A stretch of 64,000 nt of DNA from Stictocephala bisonia (GCA_035578905.1 JAQJVL010000156.1:682001-746000), one strand, 5' to 3'; counted from the stretch's first letter, positions 44,876 to 57,149 are shown. The notes: generated from the sequence alone by a model not told the origin. Translations and numbers: made by a program.

Positions 44876-47420
44876 CAAAGAATTCTACGTCGTTACAATC
44901 GGTAATAGTATCAAAGGATGATAACTACGTCTCCGAGGAACAGCTTTTATTTTCACCTTCCATTCGGTGTTCTGTGTAACTCAACATTCTTGTATGTCGT
45001 TACAATCGGTAATAGTATCAAAGGATGATAACAACATCTCTGAGGAACATCTTTTATTTTCGCCTTCCATTCGGTGTTCTGTGTAGTTCAACATTCTTGT
45101 ATGTCGTTACAGCGGTAATAGTATCAAAGGATGATAACTACCTCTCCGAGGAACATCTTTTATTTTCGCCTTCCATTCGGTGTTCTGTGTAGTTCAACAT
45201 TCTTTTATGTCGTTACAGCGGTAATAGTATCAAAGGATGATAACTACGTCTCCGAGGAACATTTTTTATTTTCGCCTTCCATTCGGTGTTCTGTGTAGTT
45301 CAACATTCTTGTATGTCGTTACAATCGATAATAGTATCAAAGGTAACGACATCTCTGAGGAACATCTTTTATTTTCGCCTTCCATTCGGTGTTCTGTGTA
45401 GTTCAACATTCTTGTATGTCGTTACAATCGGTAATAGTATCAAAGGTAACGACATCTCTGAGGAACATCTTTTATTTTCGGCTTCCATTCAGTGTTCTGT
45501 GTAGTTCAACATTCTTGTATGTCGTTACAATGGTAATAGTATCAAAGGTAACGACATCTCTGAGGAACATCTTTTATTTTCGCCTTCCATTCGGTGTTCT
45601 GAGTAACTAAAATTCTTTATGTCGTTACAATCGGTAATAGTATCAAAGGTAACGACATCTCTGAGGAACATCTTTTATTTTCGCCTTCCATTCGGTGTTC
45701 TGTGTAGTTCAACATTCTTGTATGTCGTTACAATCGGTAATAGTATCAAAGGTAACGACATCTCTGAGGAACATCTTTTATTTTCACCTTCCATTCGGTG
45801 TTCTGTGTAACTCAACATTCTTTTATGTCGTTACAATCGGTAATAGTATCAAAGGTAACGACATCTCTGAGGAACATCTTTAATTTTCGCCTTCCATTCG
45901 GTGTTCTGTGTAACTCAACATTCTTTTATGTCGTTACAATCGGTAATAGTATCAAAGGTAACGACATCTCTGAGGAACATCTTTAATTTTCGCCTTCCAT
46001 TCGGTGTTCTGTGTAGTTCAACATTCTTTTATGTCGTTACAATCGGTAATAGTATCAAAGGTAACGACATCTCTGAGGAACATCTTTTATTTTCGCCTTC
46101 CATTCGGTGTTCTGTGTAGTTCAACATTCTTGTATGTCGTTACAGCGGTAATAGTATCAAAGGATGATAACTACATCTCCGAGGAACATCTTTTATTTTC
46201 GCCTTCCATTCGGTGTTCTGTGTAGTTCAACATTCTTGTATGTCGTTACAATCGGTAATAGTATCAAAGGTAACGACATCTCTGAGGAACATCTTTGATT
46301 TTCGCCTTCCATTCGGTGTTCTGTGCAGTTCAACATTCTTTTATGTCGTTACAATCGGTAATAGTATCAAAGGTAACGACATCTCTGAGGAACATCTTTT
46401 ATTTTCGCCTTCCATTCGGTGTTCTGTGTAGTTCAACATTCTTGTATGTCGTTACAATCGGTAATAGTATGAAAGGTAATGACATCTCTGAGGAACATAT
46501 TTTATTTTCGCCTTCCATTCGGTGTTCTATGTAGTTCAACATTCTTGTATGTCGTTACAACGGTAATAGTATCAAAGGTAACGACATCTCTGAGGAACAT
46601 CTTTTATTTTCACCTTCCATTCGGTGTTCTGTGTAACTCAACATTCTTTTATGTCGTTACAATCGGTAATAGTATCAAAGGTAACGACATCTCTATGGAA
46701 CATCTTTTATTTTCGCCTTCCATTCGGTGTTCTGTGTAGTTCAACATTCTTTTATGTCGTTACAATCGGTAATAGTATCAAAGGTAACGACATCTCTGAG
46801 GAACATCTTTAATTTTCGCCTTCCATTCGGTGTTCTGTGTAACTCAACATTCTATTATGTCGTTACAATCGGTAATAGTATCAAAGGTAACGACATCTCT
46901 GAGTAACATCTTTTATTTTCGCCTTCCATTCGGTGTTCTGTGTAGTTCAACATTCTTGTATGTCGTTACAATCGGTAATAGTATCAAAGGTAACGACATC
47001 TCTGAGGAACATCTTTTATTTTCGCCTTCCATTCGGTGTTCTGTGTAGTTCAACATTCTTGTATGTCGTTACAATTGGTAATAGTATCAAAGGTAACGAC
47101 ATCTCTGAGAAACATCTTTTATTTTCGCCTTCCATTCGGTGTTCTGTGTAGTTCAACATTCTTTTATGTCGTTACAATCGGTAATAGTATCAAAGGTAAC
47201 GACATCTCTGAGGAACATCTTTAATTTTCGCCTTCCATTCGGTGTTCTGTGTAACTCAACATTCTTTTATGTCGTTACAATCGGTAATAGTATCAAAGGT
47301 TACGACATCTCTGAGGAACATATTTTATTTTCGCCTTCCATTCGGTGTTCTTTGTAGTTCAACATTCTTTTATGTCGTTACAGTGGTAATAGTATCAAAG
47401 GATGACAACAATGTCTCCAG
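44876..47420. repeat. 103-bp tandem array, about 24 copies, two unit types
   Basis: Anchor TCGTTACAATCGGTAATAG. Core units are 103 bp and read AAAGGTAACGACATCTCTGA. Edge-type units are about 105-107 bp and read AAAGGATGATAACTACGTCT. The edge type fills the first four units (44890-45320), reappears once inside (about 46135-46200) and in the last partial unit (47385-47420). Because 103 is not a multiple of three, overlapping 60-86-codon frames recur in steps of 103 bp. They are artefacts. Confidence 0.95.
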
Positions 47421-48353
47421 AAACGTGTAAATATACATTTTTCTGTAATACTTTTGTTCAACTGAGCGTTATAATCAGCTGTTTTAACTAAAATAACGAG
47501 AGAGAAACATCAATAATTGTCCCCATGGAGTTACTGATACCAAGTATAGCAATCGAGTATGATTGCATTTTTACTAATCTGTAATTTTACTAATGCCCAG
47601 AACTTATTGTAATGCATTTATATTATTTATAATTAAAGCCTTATTTGTGTTTCACAAATTAATAGTGTTATAGACTTCTTTTAGAACATGGTTTTCTCGC
47701 AGATACTAAAGTTTCAAATTTTATACGAATGAAAGTTTATGATTTGCATAATAAATTATGCAAATCATAAACTAAAGTGTCTTAAACAATCTTTGAAATA
47801 GCCTTTTTTAGAGTTTTAACATTTTTAGATCAGACTAACAGGGATTTTATTTCCCTATAGTGTACAAATATTTCCATAGCAACTCTCATATTATAGTGTG
47901 TAATCTTCTTCATTCAATAATTAATTACATTCACTAAAAAATAGCATTGTATAAACGCCGTGTCTTTTAATACATAATTCATTTTATAAGGGTAGTTTTC
48001 TATTGTTATATAGTAAATAAATCTGTTTAGTTTAATGGTTTTAAATGACTAGATTTTGCTATTTATTATTTTGTTACGTTATTGACTGAGAGTAACTTGT
48101 ATTTCATTGCTTTGGGAATAAATGCTTTTTTATCCTCATTTCATTCATTTTCATTTTCAAATCCTTAAACATTTTAAAATAAAAATCTGAACGTATTAAA
48201 ATTCAGTTTAAACATTTTACTCAGTCTAAAATGATATATTTTACTAAACTAGGTAGTTTCGTCCACTTATCGCTCACTGTCAATAATCACGATAATACAA
48301 AATTATTTTAAAATGTTGTTTGTGCCACTAATGTGAGTTTATAATTTCGAAAT

Positions 48354-48358
<5 letters not shown>
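47421..48358. other. AT-rich stretch, octamer palindrome inside
   Basis: No gene seen. The one distinct feature is the octamer palindrome, listed separately. Confidence 0.5.
47734..47773. repeat. Palindrome with two octamer motifs
   Basis: An 18-bp arm, AGTTTATGATTTGCATAA, a TAAA spacer and its exact complement. Each arm contains ATTTGCAT/ATGCAAAT, the POU-factor octamer. Whether it is a regulatory site or a chance inverted duplication is unknown. Confidence 0.85.

Positions 48359-48388
<30 letters not shown>
48359..48388. repeat. A30 homopolymer
   Basis: Thirty consecutive A. No retrotransposon body is recognisable upstream, so it need not be a poly(A) tail. Confidence 0.95.
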
Positions 48389-48389
<1 letters not shown>

Positions 48390-48429
48390 ACGTTTAATCG
48401 AAAAATCTCAGAAGAAAACTAATTAAAAA

Positions 48430-48800
48430 GAACAACTAATCCAGATGTGTTGTGGGAAGCCCACTCGGTGAAAGACCATCAACAACTAAATTAAACCCCC
48501 AATTCAGCATAATCAGAGAACTAGGGGTGATTGTGAAGCCCTACGAGCAGCCGACCCACGCAGAGCGCTTAATTAAAATTCCTTACTTCTGTTTTTGGCC
48601 AGATTATGTTGTGATAGCTTGCCCTATCCCGGCCTCTATATTATCTTTTCAACTTGAAAATTAGCTCTGTCCGCTCAGCGCCGTCGTATTTATTTTCCGT
48701 CATCTCTCGTGGCGTATTATTCAATTTCCCAAGGTCTGTCTTGGGGCTTCGCCTTCGACAAACACTCTAGGCTACTTACTGTTGATCTTAAGCCTGATTT
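48430..48800. promoter_or_regulatory. GC-richer non-coding patch, possible conserved element
   Basis: Balanced composition with high complexity, no long frame (70 codons at most), a K50-homeodomain site CTAATCC near 48435 and GCTTAATTAAA near 48570. It stands out from AT-rich flanks. The enhancer interpretation is inferred. It could be a relic of a coding region. Confidence 0.2.
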
Positions 48801-49002
48801 GGTCAACAGAACGCTGTAATCTATTTTGGAATGTTGTCATATTTAGTTTAATTTCAATAATTCAATTCATTTATTAATACTATTATCGTATAATTTACAA
48901 ACCGTTTATAAATGGTCATTTATCTAGCGAAACACTATTTGAAAGATATACTATATTTTTTTTCTACCTTTACTACAATAGTATTTTTAATAACAATCAA
49001 TA

Positions 49003-49630
49003 TAGGGTGTTCCAAAAGTCTCGAACCCCCTTAATATTTATTTTATTTATCAACACAGAACAATGAAACTCTAGAATTACGTCTTCACTGTAGTTATTGA
49101 CTTTTTTTGTCGTATTAACTGTCCTTTTTCGCTTTGGGGAGACGTCCTGTGGAGGAAATCTGAAAAATCTTAGATGTAAGCATGGTTGAGCTGTAAAGGA
49201 CTTCATTTTAAAGGTCATTGTTAGAGAAACACATTGCCGCAACCCCGACTGAAAAAGTCATATTCGTTTGGAAATAACAGCATCTAAAAGTTTGGCCTCA
49301 TTGGAACTTTGAGAGGCTGCTATTTCCAAACGAACAGTCCTTTTTCAGTCGAGATTGCGGCAATGTGTTCATCTAACAATGACCTTTAAAATGAGGTGAC
49401 CTTTACAGCTCAACCATGCTTACATACATAGATAACTCGATCTATGCTTACATTTAAAATGTTTTAGACTTCATCTACAGGACGTCCTCCCAAAGCGAAA
49501 AAGGTCAGTTAAGATGGCCAAAAAGTCAGTAACTACAGTGAGGCCGTAATCCTAGAGTTTCATTGTTCTGAGTTTATTAATATTTTATAGTAAAATATTA
49601 AGGGGTTTCTAGACTTTTTGAACACCCGGT
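49003..49630. mobile_element. Foldback MITE, ~300-bp arms
   Basis: The ends read AGGGTGTTCCAAAAGTCTCG on the left and CTAGACTTTTTGAACACCCG on the right, with TA on both sides. The arms are inverted copies. Landmarks: AACAATGAAACTCTAG with CTAGAGTTTCATTGTT, GACGTCCTGT with ACAGGACGTC, TAAGCATGGTTGAGCTGTAA with its complement, and ACATTGCCGCAA with TTGCGGCAATGT. The loop is tiny (about 49280-49310). It is fully palindromic and non-coding. TA target and ends suggest Tc1/mariner mobilisation. Confidence 0.85.
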
Positions 49631-50380
49631 ATATACAATATATATGTAAAACGATAGAAATAATAATGAGTTTTAATAAAATATATAACAAAAAAAATTA
49701 AAAATAAATAACAATAAAAAACTACAATAACAGGCCAAATAACAGATTAATACCGTGCACAGAGAATATAACAAGTGAAAAAGAGACAGCAGCTAATAAT
49801 AATTTGTTTTCTTTTCATAAAACTATGCATTTCATGCTTCATAGCACATCTCTTTGCCCATCAACCATAACAAATAAAGTTGATATTAAAATTAAAATGC
49901 CAGGACTGACCTGCACAAAAAGAAAAGTTTCTAATTTATAACGATAATGATTAAAGGCAAATAATTATTGAGGCTGAGAACACTAACATCTATAATAGCA
50001 TATATGTATACTATGAAACACACATATATAACCATATTAACAAAATCAAAGAGAAAATAATAAGTTAACCTCCAAAACTCCAAGAAGCCTAAGTAAAGAT
50101 TCAGTTAATTAAAATAGTGGCTAATAGTAGCAATTTAAAGAAATTAACACCAATAACATGTAATAACTCTAAAAAAAAATTAAATCAATAATTTTTTATA
50201 AGATAGTTTTATTTCTTTCATACTAGAACCTATTTAAACTATCTGTAGATGTGTAATCAAACAAATAATGAAATTACAATAACTTAACTAAATTAATCTA
50301 TTTAAGGGCATAAATTATTGAATATTTATTAAATCTATAACTGGTTCTCTTGAGAAATCACTTTTTTCTTTTAAAAAAAG
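49631..50380. other. AT-rich stretch, no gene seen
   Basis: Very AT-rich. Nothing recognised. Confidence 0.5.
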
Positions 50381-50662
50381 CACGGTAGCGTAGTTGGTTC
50401 AATCCCAGCTTCATGTGCTAAAGGTTCTCAGTTCGATCCCAATCAGAGTCAATACATTTTGAGAAGGATCAGCTGATAATCACCGGCTGTTCATTTGTCA
50501 TTGGGCTATTAATTAATGACACTTTCTAAGGAATAGACGGCCTTAGTTTGTAACAATGACTACATTCGCTTATCTACACTCAGCACACTCATTCGAAATC
50601 CATATTCGCCCATATCTTGACGATCGGCGTCCTATGAATAAATAGAAAAATAAAATAAATAC
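50381..50662 (+). mobile_element. tRNA-derived SINE, family A, best-preserved copy
   Basis: CACGGTAGCGTAGTTGG (box A) and GTTCTCAGTTCGATCCC (box B) lie about 40 nt apart, as in a tRNA gene. The family body follows (AGGATCAGCTGATAATCACC, GTCATTGGGCTATTA, TTTCTAAGGAATAGACGGCC, ATATCTTGACGATCGGCGTC) with an AATAAATAG... tail. No flanking target duplication could be read with certainty. Confidence 0.87.
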
Positions 50663-51498
50663 TTTGAATTTTTTATTATTTTGGAAGCTTATTAAATAAA
50701 CTAGGTTCTGAAAATTGAAAATATATTGTAATAACATTCCAACACATCGTATTTTGTATACCATAATTCTAAATCTGATAGTATTTTCTTTCCATTAATG
50801 GTATGCTCCTTAAATAAACCGATTTTCTTCCGTCTAGGTTGTTTTACAGTAATTTATAAATAACAAATTTAAAGCTTTGCTTTATTAAGGCCAGTAAAAA
50901 AAAAAATAATAACAAATCTGAATAAATAATCGTCCTAAAAATATATTATATTCCGGGAATAATTCTTCTGATTTCCTGACAGTAAAAGCATTATATCTAT
51001 CTTATTATTAATATGTTTGTATCTCTTAAAATCATACAACAAGGTTTTGGATTTTGAAATCTGCTTCTCCTTAAGGTATTTAGTTTAGAACATAAACTTA
51101 ACTGGTCTGCACTTCATTACGGTTTAGATTTGAATATAATGTAAATTTACATTACATTCATGTTGAGTCATACAAATGCATTTGGCACATATCTTTATTA
51201 CATGATCTAGATATGTTTGATGTGTTATGAATATTTAGCATGGCCGGATAAAAGACTACAGTTGTCCAACTAAAAATTGTAATATAAATGGGAAATGTTT
51301 GCGCATTGCGTGCCATTAAACTAGGCCTTTAGATAAATGAAAATAATTTTATAAATTTATAGTAAATCAGTAATGACAGTGACTGATATTTATGTATTTG
51401 GGGAATAACACCTACACCCTTACAATAATATAGCATCGTTGCAAAGTAAAAGTTAACTTGTTCGTGAATAACAATAATAAAACTAGTTATTTATTATA
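50663..51498. other. AT-rich stretch, no gene seen
   Basis: No exon or element is recognised. Confidence 0.5.
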
Positions 51499-51860
51499 CA
51501 GGACGTTTCTATTAAAAAGCTACTCCATTTATAAGTACAGAAAATTAAGGCTTAAGAAAATTATAAGTTCATAGGTTGGTAGCCCTGGTTCTTCTTCTTC
51601 CTTGGCTATCAGCTGATTAACATTGATGCATTGTTGTTCACTTTATTTGGGTTTCGTGCAATATCATTAAGTTGAGTTTAGAAACATGGTTTTGAGCAAA
51701 AACCAGAGGGTGTTTACTGTGGAGGAATATTTAAAAACAAAATCGTTAAAAGAAATGGTAGTAATAAATGTTAATAATAATAAAATATATTATAGATGTA
51801 TGTTTTGCTTGTCATTTTTATTTTAAATCATGAGTTGCGTTTTTAAAAGAAATGCCCTGT
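51499..51860 (+). mobile_element. MITE with residual transposase start, family F, copy 2
   Basis: TA flanks on both sides. The left end is CAGGACGTTTCTATTAAAAA and the right end GCGTTTTTAAAAGAAATGCC then CTG. An ATG at 51686 opens a short peptide, MVLSKNQRVFTVEEYLKTKS, matching the start of a Tc1/mariner-type transposase, after which the coding region is missing. It pairs with 28210-28563. Confidence 0.8.
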
Positions 51861-53389
51861 ATTATACGTATGCTATTACATGGCTGTTTTCACTCCATAA
51901 TGCGTAGGCTGTTTCGTCTAACAACACTATTTTTCGTAAAAAATTATACTTAACAATTAATTATTCTTCTGAAATTCTATCCTTTACATAAAACATATTT
52001 AACTATTTAATATTTAAAAACATTTAACTGACGTTGACTATCAAATGTGTTTAGTTTGTAAAATCTAAACTGGGTTATCAATTAAATTAGGTTAAGTAGG
52101 TTGGTAGGTTAAGGTTACGAGGCATTAGGTTACCGACCACTTACCCTAAACTTGCTTACGCTCACTTGAACCTAATTACTAAAGGTTTAATTATTGCCTA
52201 GGTTTAATTATTTCCCTATGAGATTACAACACATATTTACCAAATGTTCTATATATAAATAGAATAGGTGAACCATTACATAAAAATATTGAAGTATATA
52301 CAAATTGATATGTGCAGGTCCACCACTTACATGACAACAGACTCAATTATTATTAAATTGTGGAAGATTTTGTAAGACAAATATTTTACACCACACTTCA
52401 AACAAAAGTAATATTTGGTTTACCTTATTGAAAAAAGCCAATTTATTTAAAATGTACCAAAGAAACTAACGTAAACCGAGAAAGTTACCATTTAATGTAA
52501 GTTAAACAAGAACCATGTGATGCCCAATTTGTTATCGACAGATAAATATTAAATTTTCATTCACTGGCTAGAATAATGAAAATATTACCACCTTAAAAAA
52601 ATTTTAATTTTAATTTTGAATGATATCTATAAATATATTATTAGTATCTATACTTCAATCCAATATGAAAATATTGCTTTACATTAATTACAATGTCCAC
52701 TATAAAAACTTCAATTCAATGTACTACTTGTAATACCTAATTTGATTTACTAATCTGCAAACATATTCAACCCTAAAGATGATCTAAGGCCCTATCTTCG
52801 TTCATAATTCGAACTTTTAAACTTTTAAGGTGTGTTTAACTTGTAATGCATTTGCACATCGATTTTTGTGAAAGGTTTTAGAAGTGTGACTTTAAAATAT
52901 ATTAAAAAAAATTAACTGTGACCTAAGAACATCTCAAGTCTTTACTGCTCGGAAATGTGTTTAATAAATTCCTTAACAATACAAAATTCAATCGAATGAA
53001 AATAATTTCCTCCTCTTGGCAACACCATTGATCGAATTACTGTTATTCAATATAAATTTCACGATAAAACTATTTAATTTTTCTTCCATATTTGTTCTCC
53101 TGTTAAAGTATGCTCTATCTGAACTCATGTTCGTGAACCCCTTGGTTCTGGGGTTTGTTTTATTTATAGCATGGATTTCCACATATGACACCCTTCCTTA
53201 ATTATTGTTATTTTGGGTGTGTGATAAAATGATTGCTTCTAAAAACAACAATTATAATATTAGGCATACTTCCAATAAATATGCACCGTGTAATCGTTAA
53301 AATAAAACAACAGCTACGTAAAGAAATATTTATGAATTCTAAATATACTTTCTCTGAAAGTAAAAAAAATCGAATTCAATCCCAAACAA
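51861..53389. other. AT-rich stretch, one duplicated segment
   Basis: No gene seen. Frames at 52988-53415 (60-67 codons, both strands) have no domains. 52736-52823 is duplicated at 54491. Confidence 0.5.
52736..52823. repeat. 88-bp direct duplicate (copy 1)
   Basis: CTGCAAACATATTCAACCCT, GATCTAAGGCCCTATCTTCG and CATAATTCGAACTTTTAA recur in the same order and orientation at 54491-54577 with few differences. Probably a dispersed repeat or a segmental copy. Confidence 0.85.
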
Positions 53390-53760
53390 CGAATCCGATT
53401 TGTAGCGAGCGATAAAAACCGCCACCCAATCTGTGGGAAAAGCAAAAACGAGCAGTGTGGTCCGTATAGAGTGGAGAGGGCTTAAGTATTTACCAAGGCG
53501 AGGAAAGCGCTACTAATGGCCATGTGGACCAACCCCCTCGGAGGGTGAGTGGGAGGCCCATTAATAAAATACAATCACTGTCCTGTGGTAATTTGAATGT
53601 TTGGGTTGGAGGGAGCACAGATTATTCTATTACGAAGTATCAACATGGGCTGTTTGCTGAGAAAACACAAGAGACCGCTATTGTTTTACAAGTGGATCAA
53701 AAATTCAACGCACCCTATCGACGGATACTGTAATTACTAAGCATTGATCGAACCCTGGGG
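53390..53760. promoter_or_regulatory. GC-richer non-coding patch, possible conserved element
   Basis: High-complexity sequence with AAAACCGCCACCC, CTGTGGGAAAA, CCATTAATAAAATAC and CCTGTGGTAATTTG, i.e. Runx-like and homeodomain-like motifs. A 69-codon plus frame (53524-53733) crosses it without a known domain. Enhancer or exon relic; undecided. Confidence 0.2.
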
Positions 53761-54490
53761 CCTTTCTCTTCTCTTGACTTCCCCCCCCCCTCCAGCTTCC
53801 TTCCTCTTTCATCCGCTGTCCCACGTTTTCAAAATCTACTTAAGCATTTTTTTTAAGTAACGCATTTTTAGAGTACAAAGTGTGTCAGTTATTCTTTATT
53901 ATATATATACTTTTTAAATAGAGAACAATGTCAATTTTTATGTTAATTAAATTATTTGGTATTTGTTGTAAAAATAACCTATTTCAGCCAGAGGAAATAA
54001 ATGTAAACATCTGGATAATGTAGGTTAGTAAGAATTTTACTATAAGTTCAAACTATAAGTTCATAACTATAAGTTCATAACTATAAGTTCATAACTATAA
54101 GTTATGCTATATTAATAACTTTTTGTAATACCTTATGTATTTGTTCATTATTAACAAGCTTTTAATGAAATAACACATCATAAATGCAGAGAATTCTTAT
54201 CCTTTTTCGTCTACAATCGAATCTTGCTGCCCCTCACTGGAAGTCTCGTATAGTGTAAGGAGGTCGATATAGTGAGGCAATGTGCCTACAATTGTATTGT
54301 TACAGTCTAGAGGGTACGACAGATAAGGCAATCCCACTTTGCGGCTACTAACCGTTCACTTTATTTACACTCACTAATTGCACACTACGAGATATTTACA
54401 GATTTATATTACCAGATATACACTACTTACCACTTTTTATATCCGAATGATAAAATATAGGCGCAGACAAGAAATAAAGAGAGGTTGTAA
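53761..54490. other. AT-rich spacer with minisatellite
   Basis: Nothing recognised apart from the 14-bp repeat listed separately. A C-rich run lies at 53781-53792. Confidence 0.5.
54038..54105. repeat. 14-bp minisatellite
   Basis: About four and a half copies of ATAACTATAAGTTC. Confidence 0.9.
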
Positions 54491-54577
54491 CCTAATTTTA
54501 TTTACTAAACTGCAAACATATTCAACCCTAAAGACGATCTAAGGCCCTATCTTCATTCATAATTCGAACTTTTAAGC
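54491..54577. repeat. 88-bp direct duplicate (copy 2)
   Basis: Second copy of 52736-52823, lying just upstream of a family B repeat. Confidence 0.85.
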
Positions 54578-54624
54578 TTCAATTATGAGTTAAATTGAAT
54601 AAAAATTCACACACATGTATTCAA

Positions 54625-54850
54625 TAGTGAGCTGAATGTGTGTCGAATAGTTATTCCTTCAGTTTGCCGTGTGACGGCAGGGCCAGCACCTTGTCAGTAC
54701 TTTCCTTAATAACTCCAAATGTCCTTGATAAACGTAGTAACATATTTATAAAGATGTAAATTAGTTGTAATATATATATATATATATAACTGCCACTGAG
54801 GTGTTCGCTGAATCCATAAGTAAGAGACCTCTGCTCACTTTTTTTCTCTG
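54625..54850 (-). repeat. Dispersed repeat family B, reverse copy
   Basis: Reverse complement of the family: GCTGAATGTGTGTCGAATAG, CAGCACCTTGTCAGT, TGATAAACGTAGTAACATAT, CTGCCACTGAGGTGTTCGCT and AAGTAAGAGACCTCTGCTC. A short (TA)n lies inside (54768-54787). Confidence 0.78.
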
Positions 54851-56374
54851 TGATACAGGTTAGGTTTCACTCTCAGTATTGTTTCTTTATATATCCTTTA
54901 ACTTTAATATTTAATCGTTTGCCTTACAAAGGCTTTTGGCAGTTGAATTCGTCAATTTTTCCGAATATATGTATTATTTTGGGAAATAAATGTTGGTTCG
55001 AAAAAAAATCTATTGACTGATAAATGTGATTTGTTAAAATATTGCAGAAATTTAAGTGAAATTGCAAATTAATGCTACTTATTTTATGTAGGTTAGTTCA
55101 CTAGTATTTGAAATAAAAGGCTTTGTGCCTGAAGTATATTATGAATAAAGGGTTTTAAAGGTTAACATAAATACAGATTACTTACATAAAATTAACGTTA
55201 CTATATTACGGAGATTTGGAAATAAACGGTAACAACTACTGTAGTTACCAAGCCAGTGTTTTGGGTAATAATTGTTTATGCAAATTTAAAATGATCCGCA
55301 TCGCTTGACACATTTTCCATTATTAGTGCATTCTACTGATTATCCGGTATTCAATATTAGTGAATAAATAACATGAATAATGAGGGCGGTGATGCTTGGC
55401 TTGTTATGTTTGAACTACCATCGACTCGCTTTGAATATTCAATGCACTGAATTATCAAATCCCAGGACTATTTAATAAATTATCGTATAAACAAATTATT
55501 AAAGGTCATGAGTAAAGCAAACTAAAATTTAATCAAATAATTATATAAATTAATTAGGGTCACCAATGGTCTGATGTTTTTTTTTTTTATAAATACTGCA
55601 CGATCCTGTTTGATGTAATTGTTTGAATTATTCTTTTAAAGAAGGTTTTTAATCTAAAACGGATGTAAAATTAGTTTTGATTAAAAACTTTGATACTGTA
55701 GACTTAAAAAACATAATACTTTGGTTGCAGTAAAATTATATCAAATTACTAAGAGTGCATGGTATCCGTTTTAGCCCTGCAAGTCCCTGCATATATCCCT
55801 AAGGGATATTATGAGGTTTAAATGGGCAAACCGATGACTTACATCTATTAACTACGATCATAGACCAGGCCTATGATGTAGGCCTTCTGTTAGCATACGA
55901 TATAGGCCTACATTTATGATCTTGGTTTCAAGGGATCCATTATCAAATGTCATAAGTGCTACAAGATGATCAAAGTGTAGAGTTTATAGGCCCACCCACT
56001 ATTCTTATATTAATACTAAGTAGCCATGGCAACCAGACTTTACAACACATCCGATAAATAACTGCTCATCTACCCATTTTATAGCATAATTTACATCAAT
56101 ACATCAATCACCACTCTTACTTAGAGTGGGGGGGGGGGAGATTACCAGGAGTCTGGCTCTTTGGAGGGTGAGTAGACCCCAGTTACTATTCGGTTGAATG
56201 TTGTCCTTATTGTCGATTAAATATTGATATTTTGTTAAAGGAGAATGGCAACTATCATTCATAGAAATTCGAGTAAAGATAGGAAGATAAACGAACACCA
56301 AGAGTTCATTCTCGTACAACCGAAGAAAGAGTGAACCACCCTCAGTTTTATTTTTTGGTAGGGAAGGAGTTTGA
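54851..56374. other. No supported gene
   Basis: AT-rich. 55790-55930 has several AGGCCTA/TAGGCCT motifs close together. A 91-codon minus frame (56104-56379) includes a G-run and no domain. Confidence 0.45.
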
Positions 56375-56875
56375 GACAAAATCAGTTGTGTTTCAGGGTA
56401 AGGAAGTAGGGTACCATAAATTGTGTTTTTAGGGTAGAGGGAGGGGTAACATCAATCGAGTGCGTAGGGTAGTAGGATGTAGGCGTATTATAATCAGTTG
56501 TGTCCATAGGATAAGAGGATGGGCACCATCAGTTGTGTTCGCAAAGTTGGAGGATAGGGCATCATCAATTGTGTTCTTAAGGAAGAGGGAGAGGTATCAT
56601 CATACCAATTGAGTGAGTAAGGTAGGATGATGTAGACCTATTACAATCAATTGTGTTCTTAGAGTAGAAGAAGGGGTACTATCAGTTGTATGTTCTTAGG
56701 GTAGAGGGTGGTGTGCCATAAATTGAATGCGTAGGGTAAGAGAATGTAGGTCTATTACAATCAGTTGTATTCATAGGGTAAGAAGGTGCGGCACCATCAG
56801 TTGTGTTCATAGGGTAGAGGGATGGGTACCATCAATTGAGTGCTTAGGGTTGGAGGTTGTAGGCCTGTTCAACTA
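56375..56875. repeat. Degenerate purine-rich tandem repeat, ~38-40 bp unit
   Basis: About a dozen diverged units of the form ATCAGTTGTGTTCATAGGGT followed by AGAGGGATGGGTACC. Some units carry a GATGTAGGCCTATTACA variant. Strand-asymmetric (G-rich on +). No coding frame. Confidence 0.75.
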
Positions 56876-57134
56876 AATTTTGTTTCCAAAGATTTCATTA
56901 GTACATGAAGTAACTGTTATAATGCAGACACTATATGAAGTGTCTGATCTGACACTTCAAAATAATGTGCAAAATGTTATATGTGACCATTAATAATTTT
57001 TATTTTGTTTTGTCCTACAAATTTGTATTATATGTGGTATATTATAAAGCCTAGTTATGTATAACGTTATTTATTGTTGTATTTATTAACTCAGCAGTAT
57101 TTCAGGAGAAAAAATTAAATTTTTTGAGGGTTAG
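56876..57134. other. AT-rich spacer with a small hairpin
   Basis: TGAAGTGTCTGATCTGACACTTCA near 56936-56960 is a 9-bp-arm hairpin. Otherwise nothing. Confidence 0.5.
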
Positions 57135-57149
57135 TCGTTTTCATTTCAG

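Noticed and set aside
45286..47430. Series of 60-86-codon ORFs stepping by 103 bp
   Set aside because: Same peptide re-read in three frames of a tandem array; not genes.
48359..48388. Poly(A) tail of a retrotransposon or processed pseudogene
   Set aside because: No retrotransposon or gene body is recognisable upstream, and no target duplication was found.
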